Shown: positions 42,264 to 50,323 of the stretch, in pieces
How positions within the stretch are numbered: the first letter of the stretch is position 1
How the letters are laid out: each line of letters opens with the position of its first letter
Made by a program: the position numbers and the translations under genes
Assembly (NCBI GenBank): GCA_964636985.1
Contig: CAZWSX010000002.1
Span: 62,001 to 126,000, forward strand
Source of the DNA: CAZWSX01 sp964636985
GTDB taxonomy: Bacteria > Planctomycetota > Planctomycetia > Pirellulales > Pirellulaceae
Direction of reading: 5' to 3'
DNA length: 64,000 nt
Notes under the pieces: generated by a model
Database searches by the model: none
What the model was told of the DNA's origin: nothing
Seen by the model: the letters and a program-made list of their open reading frames with translations, nothing else

Positions 42264-43691
42264 CTAGGCGACTTCCTCGATATCGATATTACTGTCGTCG
42301 ACGCGGTCTTCGACAATACTCCCCACGGGCGCGGGCCCGAGCGTGGCCGTTGGCGGGGGATTCTCTTTCGTGGCCGTGATAACGGTTCCGTCTTGGCGTC
42401 TTACGGCGAGGGCATGCCCCACAACTTTGCCGAGGAATCGATCAGGCAAGCGAACGTGAATCGTCACGTGCGAATCGAAGTACCGCTTCGAGAGGATCTC
42501 GCCGTGCGCCGCCAGGTAGGCCATCAGCTTGCCGTCGTCGATCGCGACGTCGACGTCGATGTCGCCGAACGTGCGGCTCAAGGCATCGCTGACGGCTTGA
42601 TTCAGCTTATCGAGCCCCAGCCCCGTCGCGGCACTGATGGCCACGGCATTGGGATACGTGTGCGCCAGCGTGCCGAGTTGGTCGGGCGCCGACAACCGGT
42701 CGATCTTGTTAAGGACCAGCAGTGTGTCCTTTTCTTCGATGCCGATTTCTTCCAGCACCTTGTAGACGGCCGCGATTTGCTCGAGGACCGCCGGATTGGA
42801 AGCATCGGCCACGTGCAACAAAAGGTCGGCCTGGCGGGCCTCTTCGAGCGTTGCCTTAAAGCTCGCGATCAAACCGTGCGGCAAGTCGCGGATGAAACCG
42901 ACCGTGTCGCTCAAGAGCACTGGACCCCAATTGGGCAACTGCCAGCGTCGAGTCCGCGTATCAAGCGTCGCGAAGAGTTTGTCCTTCGCTTGGACGCCGG
43001 CGTTGGTAAGAGCGTTCATCAGCGTGCTCTTGCCGGCGTTGGTGTACCCAACCAGCGAGACGGTGCAGCGATCGAATCGCGCGGCAACCTCGCGCTCTTT
43101 GCGCTTGTGGATCGCGGCGAGTTCTCCCTTGAGGTCGCTGATCCGCTTCTCGGCCAGGCGGCGGTCGACTTCCAGCTGCTTTTCACCAGGACCGCGCATC
43201 CCGATGCCGTTCTTGATACGCGACAAGTGGGTCCACATCCGCTTCAGTCGCGGCAAGCTGTATTCCAGCTGCGCCAGCTCGACAGCAAGTCGCGATTCGT
43301 ACGTCTGGGCGTTCGAAGCAAAGATGTCGAGGATCAACTCGGTACGATCCAACACCTTCACGCCGATTGCCTTTTCGACGTTGCGGACCTGAGCCGGCGA
43401 AAGATCGTTGTCGAAGACAACCGCATCCGCATCCTTCGCTTTGACGAGTTGCTTAAGTTCGTCGAGCTTCCCCTTACCCAAATAGGTGGTGGTATCGGGT
43501 ATCTCGCGGCGTTGGGTCAGCGTCGCCACCGGCAGCGATCCGGCGGTGTCTGCCAGCCCCTTAAGTTCGTCGAGTGGATCTTCCCCTTCGTACTCGTTGG
43601 GAAGGATGACGCGGACCAAGACCGTGGTTTCACGGGCAAGACTCTGTTTGCGATCGGATTCACTCACTGCGCGGGGGGACTCCTTTTCCAT
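42264..43691 (-). CDS. hflX: GTPase HflX
   Basis: 475 residues from the ATG at 43691; GTG at 43769 is an alternative that would add a Ser-rich leader. An N-terminal HflX domain (TTTYLGKGKLDEL, FDNDLSPAQVRNVEKAIG) is followed by a charged linker and a GTPase domain with GYTNAGKSTL (about 214), DTVGFIRDLPHGL and NKIDRL (about 325). HflX binds and splits stalled or heat-damaged ribosomes. It has a short C-terminal extension ending in acidic residues. The SDR gene follows immediately. Confidence 0.93.
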   Translation of the reverse strand: MEKESPRAVSESDRKQSLARETTVLVRVILPNEYEGEDPLDELKGLADTAGSLPVATLTQRREIPDTTTYLGKGKLDELKQLVKAKDADAVVFDNDLSPAQVRNVEKAIGVKVLDRTELILDIFASNAQTYESRLAVELAQLEYSLPRLKRMWTHLSRIKNGIGMRGPGEKQLEVDRRLAEKRISDLKGELAAIHKRKEREVAARFDRCTVSLVGYTNAGKSTLMNALTNAGVQAKDKLFATLDTRTRRWQLPNWGPVLLSDTVGFIRDLPHGLIASFKATLEEARQADLLLHVADASNPAVLEQIAAVYKVLEEIGIEEKDTLLVLNKIDRLSAPDQLGTLAHTYPNAVAISAATGLGLDKLNQAVSDALSRTFGDIDVDVAIDDGKLMAYLAAHGEILSKRYFDSHVTIHVRLPDRFLGKVVGHALAVRRQDGTVITATKENPPPTATLGPAPVGSIVEDRVDDSNIDIEEVA

Positions 43692-43820
43692 CGAGCCGTT
43701 TTGGCTCGTCGAGAACGGGGAACGAGATGCCTTGTTAGATGATCTGCGTAAAGTAGTCGATTCGGACACTTTCAGGATATTCCCTTTTATAGCCCCGCAC
43801 AGCGGTAATCGAAAGATTTG

Positions 43821-43882
43821 GTAGCTGCGTTCGCCAGAACGCGGCCGACCTGTCGCAATGGCATCCACTGCCAGCCGCCGGG
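43821..43882. repeat. Degraded copy of the GTAGC...GCTAC element
   Basis: The left arm GTAGCTGCGTTC, loop GCCA and GAACGCGG are intact at 43821-43844. The right part (about 43845-43882) resembles the other copies only loosely (CCGACCTG..GCATCCACTGCCAG) and has lost the GCTAC end. It lies between the outer-membrane-type gene pair's stop and hflX. Confidence 0.55.
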
Positions 43883-43923
43883 AAAAGAGACATCCGGCCA
43901 TCAAAAGAGTTCGCGATTCGAAA

Positions 43924-45282
43924 CTACAAATTCACGCCGAATCGTAGATAAACCGTCGATCCTGCATGCGTGTCTTCCGAGGGGTTGTTTCTTAGGAGTA
44001 CACGTCGCTCGAAAAGCGTCCCGGCTTCGGCGAAAGTCCCAACGCCCCGGTGGAGCCGGTGTTCCCAACCGACCATCGCCCGAAATTCGCGCAGCGTCAG
44101 CTTGTCGGAATTATGCCCAGTCGAATGGAGCGTCCACGTATTGCCCGCATAGAGATCGGAGCCGGCATAGATCCAGTCTTCCGAGAGATTGGTCTGCGAG
44201 ACGCGATAGTAGATGCGGGGGTTGGGAAAGATGAGCTCGTACCGCGACCAATCATTGGGGGTCCAGATCACCCCCCCCATCAACAGTTCTTTGATGTCCT
44301 GGCGATCGAGCCACAACATCCCTTTGACGATGGTGATGCGGCCGCGTACCAGTTCGTACGTCCCCGCCCACTTTCCGGTGAGACGCGTGATGTGCCCGTA
44401 CGAGCCTTCGAAGTCCGAGTAGGCCCCGACGCTGAGCGATGTGATCATCTTCGAGCGATCGGTCAGGCGCGGATTCCACGCAAAATCGGTGTACGCATCG
44501 TAGACCCGCGATGGCAGAATCGGCTTCGACGGGCCATTGAGAAACCGCTCGTCGTAGCCCGCCGAAACATACAGCGGGAACTGCCATAAAAATGGGAGTC
44601 GCACCGTGGCGTAGGTATTGAAGTCGGTAAAGCCGAGTCCAGTATCGCCGCTCGAGCGACCTGCCCAATTGCCCGAGACGTGCAAGCGTTGAAAGACGCC
44701 CGGCCGCGACGTGGTCAAGTTATGCGCAGGCGGAGGAACCGAGTTTTCCCAATCCTGAAAATACTGCAGCGTCGGCTCTTCGAAGTCGGGCCAGATCGGC
44801 GGCACGTAGTCGCTTGAATACGTCGAGTAGCCGGGCTCGATTTCGTCGCTGGGAAATGCGAACGATTCCCCTTCATCCCCTTCGATTCCCAACCGGTAGT
44901 CCGACCGAGGGAGCCAGGTGGAGGGACTGAACGTCGAACCCAGCCCTGATGGCTCCTGCGACGAACCCGGCGGAACGGAATCAGGCGGCAACGACGATCG
45001 CAGCGGATAACGCCCCGGCTGGTCAGCCGGCGTGTAGTTGCGCGGCGCCGAAGTATCGATGTCGATTGTCGGTGGGTAATTGCGCGGCGAATCATGGCGC
45101 GATGGGAGCGGAAGCTCCTCTTCGCTTTCGTCGACGCCTGCGCGATCTTGTGGCGCTCCATTGGGATCGCGCCAGATCAAGACCGACGAAGGTTCGTCGC
45201 CGTAGGCCAACGTGGCCGTCGTGCAGCAAATCGTGCAGCAAACCAGCATCGCTGTCGTCACGAATCGCCGGGGGAAGATCAC
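43924..45282 (-). CDS. Predicted outer-membrane beta-barrel protein (second of a pair)
   Basis: 452 residues. Signal peptide MIFPRRFVTTAMLVCCTICC at the N-terminus. A Pro/Ser/Asp-rich disordered part (about 45-170) precedes a C-terminal domain of repeated amphipathic strands ending in VYLRFGVNL, typical of a barrel whose last residue is hydrophobic. The domain shares landmarks with the preceding gene: SVGAYSDFEGSYG, MLWLDRQDIKELLMGGVIW, FPNPRIYYRVS. This fits a planctomycete DUF6268-like outer-membrane family (identification tentative). The start overlaps the preceding gene's stop by four bases, so the two are coupled and may form one complex. Function unknown. Confidence 0.82.
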   Translation of the reverse strand: MIFPRRFVTTAMLVCCTICCTTATLAYGDEPSSVLIWRDPNGAPQDRAGVDESEEELPLPSRHDSPRNYPPTIDIDTSAPRNYTPADQPGRYPLRSSLPPDSVPPGSSQEPSGLGSTFSPSTWLPRSDYRLGIEGDEGESFAFPSDEIEPGYSTYSSDYVPPIWPDFEEPTLQYFQDWENSVPPPAHNLTTSRPGVFQRLHVSGNWAGRSSGDTGLGFTDFNTYATVRLPFLWQFPLYVSAGYDERFLNGPSKPILPSRVYDAYTDFAWNPRLTDRSKMITSLSVGAYSDFEGSYGHITRLTGKWAGTYELVRGRITIVKGMLWLDRQDIKELLMGGVIWTPNDWSRYELIFPNPRIYYRVSQTNLSEDWIYAGSDLYAGNTWTLHSTGHNSDKLTLREFRAMVGWEHRLHRGVGTFAEAGTLFERRVLLRNNPSEDTHAGSTVYLRFGVNL

Positions 45283-46574
45283 AGCGCAATCCCCAAGGCG
45301 AACATCACAGTATCGCGCGCTTTGAACGACTGGTTGGGATCGATGACGTACACCACATCACGATTGAAGACGTACCCAACTTCGGCGAAGCCGCGGATAT
45401 TGCGGTAGGTCATCCAGTCGATGCCTCCTTTGATGCGAATATCGTTCAAGTCGACCTGGTCGGTGTAGCCCGCGGCGCGCTCGATGGTCCAAGCGCCTCC
45501 GCCGTATTCGCCCGCGATGTACCACCACATATCGGTGTTCCCCCACGTAGTGAGATATCGGGAGAACTTGGGGTTCGGGAACAAAATGTCGACCTTGGTG
45601 AATTCATCGGGTTGCCAAACAAGTCCACCTGCTGGCAACAGCTTTAAGTCGTTGCGGTTCAGGTACCACACGCCCAACTTGAACGTGAGCGTTGGCGTGA
45701 GGCGCAGCACACCAAAGCCTTCGCCGCGAACGCGGAAGCTTTTTGCGGTGAACGTTTTGAAGTCGCTGTAGACGCCGACCGACACGCCCACCTCCGCCCC
45801 GAGAATGTTTTCCGGATTCGATGCCCAAAACGTATCGAGGAACGCGCTGTAAGCGCTTCCCGGCAGGTCCGCTAGCTCAATGGGTGGCTGGCTCAGCGGA
45901 CCGTCCCACAAGTGCAAAGCAAAGGTCGGCGTGAGATAGAGAGGCTGCTGCGTAAACAAGAAGTTCGGAACTGCCCCCGTCACGGCGAACTCAAAGTTAT
46001 GGATGCCGATATCCTTGACGTTGTTACCGCCAAGCAAAAAAGTTTCGCTGCCCCGCGGACCTTGGAACATCCGCAAGGCTTCGAACGGCCCGCCTTCCTG
46101 CGCGCCGAACACACCGTTTGGGAAAAGTGAGTTGCCTTGGTAAGGGCCGCCGTATGGATTTCCATACATCGGCCCGGCACCATATCCCTGGTTCGCGCCG
46201 AGTGCACCCTGATAACCGCCGTATGCATTCGGTGGCGGCGCGCCGGAACCGGCATTCCAAGGCGATGCTGGCGCCAAGCTGCTCGGGCCGCCCAGCGCCG
46301 AATTCCCATAAGGCGCCGCGCCATACTGCGGTGGTGGCGTCAAGTTGGGAGCGCCCACTGGCGATCCATACGAAGGGGCACCCGACGCATACGGATCGAA
46401 GGCGGGCGTTCCCAAACGTGCGCCGCCAGCCGGAGCACTCCCCCCGTACGAATCGACAGGGGCGGCAGGCGAAAATTGCGGACGCTGTGCCATCGCGGGC
46501 ACCGCCACGAACATCGCGGCGAACCAGCAGAGCCAGCAAGCAGCCCGGTTCCAATTCACGGTAAATTGCCTCAT
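45279..46574 (-). CDS. Predicted outer-membrane beta-barrel protein (first of a pair)
   Basis: 431 residues from the ATG at 46574. Signal peptide: ACWLCWFAAMFVAVPAMAQ, cleaved near residue 30. A low-complexity region rich in Gly, Pro, Ala, Tyr and Asn (about 35-190) is followed by a barrel-like domain: TPTFALHLWDGPLSQPP, SVGVYSDFKTFTAKSF, VWYLNRNDLKLLPAGGLVW, FPNPKFSRYLT, ending FALGIAL. It pairs with the next gene, with ATGA overlap. Low-complexity repeats suggest a surface linker or assembly domain. Function unknown. It is divergent from the CbiM-type gene. Confidence 0.82.
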   Translation of the reverse strand: MRQFTVNWNRAACWLCWFAAMFVAVPAMAQRPQFSPAAPVDSYGGSAPAGGARLGTPAFDPYASGAPSYGSPVGAPNLTPPPQYGAAPYGNSALGGPSSLAPASPWNAGSGAPPPNAYGGYQGALGANQGYGAGPMYGNPYGGPYQGNSLFPNGVFGAQEGGPFEALRMFQGPRGSETFLLGGNNVKDIGIHNFEFAVTGAVPNFLFTQQPLYLTPTFALHLWDGPLSQPPIELADLPGSAYSAFLDTFWASNPENILGAEVGVSVGVYSDFKTFTAKSFRVRGEGFGVLRLTPTLTFKLGVWYLNRNDLKLLPAGGLVWQPDEFTKVDILFPNPKFSRYLTTWGNTDMWWYIAGEYGGGAWTIERAAGYTDQVDLNDIRIKGGIDWMTYRNIRGFAEVGYVFNRDVVYVIDPNQSFKARDTVMFALGIAL

Positions 46575-46816
46575 GTCGACGTTCGTCAACGGCCGATACA
46601 AAACGGATTTTCGTCCGGTCTGTTCATTACCTGGGGCGGCGCAAGGCGTCAAGTTCAGCCGCGCGAGTGCCCTTCTCAACAGCGTGCCGACCTTGTTTCT
46701 TCAGCGACTCCAACGCTATCTTGGTCGTTGACGAATCCGCATCCCTGAATCCCCCAAGTTTCGCATCTTGCGCCGTGCGCGACAGCGAAATCTTCCGGCT
46801 GACTGGAGTATCGATC

Positions 46817-47755
46817 ATGCACGTTGGAAATGGTGCCGTAACGCCCGAGTGTGCCGCGATTTCGGCAGTGGCCGCGCTAGGCGGACTGGCCGCGTTCCAA
46901 TCGCTCGCTCCCAAAGGGCGAACCGAAAAGATCTCGCCCTTAGCAGCGGGCGCCGCAGTGGCCGGAGTGTTCGCCGCCCAGATGATCAACCTGCCGATCA
47001 GCGGCGTCTCGTCGGCCCACTTCGTCGGCGGCGTATGGCTGAGCTACACCTTCGGCCCCCGACTGGGCTCGCTCCTGATGGCCAGCGTGTTGGCGCTGCA
47101 AGCTGCGCTGCTGGGCGACGGCGGAGTCGCAGCACTGGGTTGCAACATCCTGAACATGGCACTGCTCCCCGCAATCTTCGTTTGGGCAGCCGAACGCCGT
47201 CTCGCCACATCGAATGCAACTTCGCGTTGGGCAACGTTGGCGACTCTTTCGTGGCTATCGGTCGTCACCGGTGCGATGCTCGTCACACTCGAAACATCGA
47301 TCGGCCGCAGCAGCGGATCACTCGCCGCCTGGCCCACGTTCGCAACCAAAATGTTCTCCGTTCACTGTGTTGCTGGCCTGATGGAAGCCTCCGCCACCTT
47401 GGCGCTCGTCGCCGCAGGCGAAGCCGTCCTCAAGGGAAAGCTCTCGCCGACTCGCTTGGCCATCGGATCACTGGCCGTGGCTTTGGTTCTGGCTGGCCTT
47501 GCTCCTGTCGTCTCGTCGGCGTTGCCTGACGGCTATGAATTCGCCGCCGCGAATGGGGGAGCCGAGTGGCTGCTGGGCGAACCTTCGGCCGCAACGTCAC
47601 TCGCGACCGTGGCTGGTCTCCAGTCGACCCTGGTCGCCGGCATTGGTTCGCTCGCTCGCAGCGAGTCGCTGGTCGCCGTGCTGGCCACCATTGCTTCGGC
47701 AGCAATCGCCGTTGGCGTGGCGCTGTTTCCGTCGCGACGCACTGTAAACGCCTAG
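46817..47755 (+). CDS. CbiM-type cobalt/nickel ECF transporter protein with fused PDGLE domain
   Basis: 312 residues from the ATG at 46817, with TGGAG eight bases upstream. The mature N-terminus begins MHVGNG with His2, which in CbiM/NikM is a metal ligand; AHFVGG (His68), NLPISGVSS, LGDGGVAALGCNILNMAL are the family signature. Membrane segments continue to about 230, and a C-terminal CbiN/PDGLE-like part has SSALPDGYEF followed by a final helix. It is the substrate-specific component of a cobalt or nickel importer. Its ECF partners (CbiQ, CbiO) are not in the window. No cobalamin or nickel riboswitch was recognised in its 242-bp leader region. Confidence 0.87.
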   Translation: MHVGNGAVTPECAAISAVAALGGLAAFQSLAPKGRTEKISPLAAGAAVAGVFAAQMINLPISGVSSAHFVGGVWLSYTFGPRLGSLLMASVLALQAALLGDGGVAALGCNILNMALLPAIFVWAAERRLATSNATSRWATLATLSWLSVVTGAMLVTLETSIGRSSGSLAAWPTFATKMFSVHCVAGLMEASATLALVAAGEAVLKGKLSPTRLAIGSLAVALVLAGLAPVVSSALPDGYEFAAANGGAEWLLGEPSAATSLATVAGLQSTLVAGIGSLARSESLVAVLATIASAAIAVGVALFPSRRTVNA

Positions 47756-47768
47756 GGCACGACCGCTC

Positions 47769-48389
47769 ATGTCGCGCGTGCTGGTTCTGGGAACGCACAA
47801 TCGTAAGAAGCTCGGCGAACTCGTCGGGCTTCTTTCGCCATTGGGCCTGGAACTCAAGACGCTGGCCGATTTCCCCAACGCCATCACCGTCGACGAGACG
47901 GGGCGTACCTTCCAAGCCAACGCCCAACTCAAGGCCACCGTGCAGGCCCGCCACCTTAACCATTGGGTGCTCGGCGAAGATAGCGGCCTCTCGGTCGATG
48001 CACTCAACGGCGATCCGGGCGTCGACTCCGCCATCTACGCAGGCGAACCGCGCGACGACGAACGGAACAACGATAAGCTCCTCGCCGCCTTGGCCGGCGC
48101 GCCGCTCGAAAAACGCACCGCCCACTACACGTGCCACGCATCGCTCTCCGATCCTCAAGGCAACGTGCTGATCGACGTCGAAGACTACTGCCATGGCCGC
48201 ATCCGCATGGAGCGCTTCGGCATCGGCGGCTTCGGCTACGACCCGATGTTCGAAGTCGTTGAGTACGGCCAGACCTTCGGGCAACTGCCGCCTGAGATCA
48301 AGGCCCGCATCAGCCACCGCGCTAAAGCGACGGCCAAACTGGTGGCGGCGATCGGCGAGTTAATCGGCCGCGGCGGATGGCCTCAGTAA
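47769..48389 (+). CDS. rdgB: Non-canonical purine NTP pyrophosphatase
   Basis: 206 residues of the RdgB/HAM1 family, which hydrolyses dITP, dXTP and ITP to monophosphates and so keeps deaminated purines out of DNA and RNA. Motifs: VLGTHNRKKLGEL (the phosphate-binding start), GEDSGLSVDALNG with the catalytic Asp, GVDSAIYAGEP, GIGGFGYDPMFEV and ISHRAKA. Length is typical. It lies 13 bp after the CbiM-type gene, so the two are probably co-transcribed, with no obvious functional link. Confidence 0.94.
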   Translation: MSRVLVLGTHNRKKLGELVGLLSPLGLELKTLADFPNAITVDETGRTFQANAQLKATVQARHLNHWVLGEDSGLSVDALNGDPGVDSAIYAGEPRDDERNNDKLLAALAGAPLEKRTAHYTCHASLSDPQGNVLIDVEDYCHGRIRMERFGIGGFGYDPMFEVVEYGQTFGQLPPEIKARISHRAKATAKLVAAIGELIGRGGWPQ

Positions 48390-48436
48390 GGCATTGTTCG
48401 CAGCTCTTCGCGCCGGCGTTCTCGGACTTCGTCCCC

Positions 48437-48798
48437 TCACGCGCTTTTAAAGTTCACAGCAATGAACTGAGCCAGATTTGAAATGGCGGTGCCAAACGAA
48501 GCCAAAACCACCACCAGCAGCACGACGGCGGTTAGCGCGACGGGCCGATTCTCCTGATCGAGATTCGATCGCGGATTCAGCGTCGCAATCAGGAGCATCA
48601 AAAAGAGCCCCGTAACAATCGAAATGACAAAGGCCCAAGCGGCCGAAATGGCGGGTGCGATGGCTTCCTTGTTCTTGAGGAGGCTTCCATGAAGATGGCC
48701 ATCAGCAGCAATGCCGCCGTGGAAATGGTCGAGCAATGCTTGACCATCTCGAACAGGAGGATCGCATATTCCCGGCGCCCGCCCCGATCAATTGCCAT
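48437..48798 (-). pseudogene. Small membrane protein split by a frameshift
   Basis: Read on the minus strand, one frame from 48798 gives a start and a first hydrophobic helix (MAIDRGGRREYAILLF, STISTAALLLMAIFMEAS), then loses protein character. The other frame supplies KNKEAIAPAISAAWAFVISI, VTGLFLMLLIATLN and VALTAVVLLVVVLASFGTA down to the stop at 48437. Joined by one base (-1 shift near 48680) they make a single protein of about 120 residues with three membrane helices and a coherent sequence. No slippery heptamer is seen, so this is more likely a broken gene or sequencing error than programmed frameshifting. Function unknown. Confidence 0.6.
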
Positions 48799-49046
48799 GT
48801 TCGCAGTCCCACATGATTCGCGGTCTCACATGATTCATAGTCCCACAAGAATGGAACGAAGCGATTCCGTGGGGGCCGTGACTCGATCGATGCCATATCA
48901 TGATAAAGCGCAAACGGGCCTTCTACCCCCACATCGTCGGAAGTAAGGTTCGCGGCCGCCGGGGAGTTATTGCGGCGGCGGGCTAGGCGGCCCAGCCAAG
49001 TGAGACACGGTCAGGGAAAAAAGCCAAGCGAGAACCGTAGCCAGCC

Positions 49047-49793
49047 ATGCTCACGCCCGAGGAAATCGACCAGCTCCGCCAGCTTGCCGATCGACTGAAT
49101 TCCGAAGGCCTCCAAGGGGCGGCCGTTCTTCGCCGGTCGATTGTGGCAGCGACCCGCTGGCATTTGGTGAACCGCTCCCCCTTTCCGCGTGAACACGTCC
49201 CGGCGGATGGGAAGGTCGTCCTGGTGTGGAGTTCCCATGGCAATTTGCCGTACTGCGGTTATCTGGCCGCCGGTCGGCGCGAGCCCTACTTTGTCGCCTA
49301 CTACGGCGATGTCGAGATCACGCTCCCGATCGTCGGCTGGTGCGATTGCGTTCCGCCGGACCCATCGCAAACAGCACAACTCTCGGAAAAGCGAAATCGC
49401 CGTGCCCGGGCGACGGGAATGATGTCCCTCGAAGAAGCCGAGCTGCTCCGCATCGTCGCGGATCGCTTCGAAGACGAAGGCATACCGAGTTGCCAACTCC
49501 TCCGTCGCTTTATCGATGCGTCGACTACCTGGCACCCAGCGAGAGAGCGCATCGCTCCGGAAGGAAAAGTGGTTCTAGTTCGACTTGCTGGCCGAGACCG
49601 CCCTTATTGCGGATACATCTGCTACTCGGACGACGATCGAGAGCGCCCTCAGTTTGTGGTTTACCAAGGCAGGTACGAAATCGTGAGCCGCGTTGTCGCC
49701 TGGTGCGATTGCCTGCCAAGCTATGGCCCGACGCTTTGCTCGGAAGAGAATGAGCCACTCCCAGAAGAAGACGATATTGGTCCCGCCGGCTGA
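49047..49793 (+). CDS. Hypothetical protein made of two copies of an unknown domain
   Basis: 248 residues, cytoplasmic by sequence. Residues 1-104 and 126-229 are a tandem duplication: each has an N-terminal helix (LTPEEIDQLRQLADRL, MSLEEAELLRIVADRF), ..LRRSIVAATRWH / LLRRFIDASTTWH, GKVVLVW / GKVVLVR, PYCGY and a closing WCDC (98-101 and 219-222). The conserved Trp, Cys and His residues suggest metal binding or a redox site. No known family was recognised. The second copy ends in an acidic tail. It stands alone, between a frameshifted gene and the ArsR operator region. Confidence 0.85.
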   Translation: MLTPEEIDQLRQLADRLNSEGLQGAAVLRRSIVAATRWHLVNRSPFPREHVPADGKVVLVWSSHGNLPYCGYLAAGRREPYFVAYYGDVEITLPIVGWCDCVPPDPSQTAQLSEKRNRRARATGMMSLEEAELLRIVADRFEDEGIPSCQLLRRFIDASTTWHPARERIAPEGKVVLVRLAGRDRPYCGYICYSDDDRERPQFVVYQGRYEIVSRVVAWCDCLPSYGPTLCSEENEPLPEEDDIGPAG

Positions 49794-49885
49794 CGCGTAG
49801 GGCTTTCGCGAGGAATCTTCTCTTCGCAGATTCCCCAGAAACACGATCAAAAAAACTCCTTGACCGACTTCTTCTCTCCGCTTAC

Positions 49886-49910
49886 ATTTAACCAATCGGT
49901 TATTTAACCA
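49886..49910. promoter_or_regulatory. Direct and inverted repeats upstream of the ArsR gene (operator candidate)
   Basis: ATTTAACCA occurs twice (49886-49894 and 49902-49910), 16 bp apart, and between them GGTTA pairs with the first TAACC to form a small palindrome around AATC. Placed 11 bp before the ArsR-type start codon, this matches a winged-helix dimer's operator and suggests autoregulation of the two-gene operon. Confidence 0.55.
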
Positions 49911-49921
49911 AAGAGTGAAAT

Positions 49922-50323
49922 ATGATGACCGACACACTTAGCCAAACGTTCGCGGCTTTGGCCGATCCAACTCGCCGTGCGATGTTGGCGCAGCTCAGCA
50001 AGGGGAAGGCCAGCGTCTCCGACCTGGCCAAGCCCTTCAGGAACGACATGAGCCTTCCGGCCATCACCAAGCACCTCAAGGTGCTGGAGAAGGCGGGACT
50101 CGTTACTCGTAGTCGCGAAGCCCAGTGGCGGCCGTGCGAAATCAAGGCGAGCGGACTCAAGGATGCCGCCGATTGGATGGAGCAGTACCGCCAGTTCTGG
50201 GAAGAGAGCTTCGACCGTCTCGAAGCGTATCTCAAAACCGTCACCGCCAAAAACGACACCGCCAAAAAAGCCGCAACCAAGAAAGCCGCAAAGGGAAAGA
50301 AAGATGGCAGCCCAAAAAAGTAG
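49922..50323 (+). CDS. ArsR-family winged-helix transcription regulator
   Basis: 133 residues. The core is a winged helix-turn-helix: LADPTRRAMLAQLSKGKASVS, LPAITKHLKVLEKAGLV, RSREAQWRPCEIK. No obvious metal-binding cysteine pair is present, so it belongs to the metal-independent ArsR type often found next to SRPBCC proteins. The tail is rich in Lys and Ala and may bind DNA non-specifically. The next gene overlaps its end by 20 bp, so the regulator and the SRPBCC protein are co-expressed. A repeat region just upstream is a likely autoregulatory site. Confidence 0.92.
   Translation: MMTDTLSQTFAALADPTRRAMLAQLSKGKASVSDLAKPFRNDMSLPAITKHLKVLEKAGLVTRSREAQWRPCEIKASGLKDAADWMEQYRQFWEESFDRLEAYLKTVTAKNDTAKKAATKKAAKGKKDGSPKK

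Noticed and set aside
46575..46816. Cobalamin or nickel riboswitch upstream of the CbiM gene
   Set aside because: No B12-box or NiCo-type conserved core could be seen in the 242-bp region.
48670..48690. Programmed -1 frameshift
   Set aside because: There is no canonical slippery heptamer and no following stem-loop was seen.
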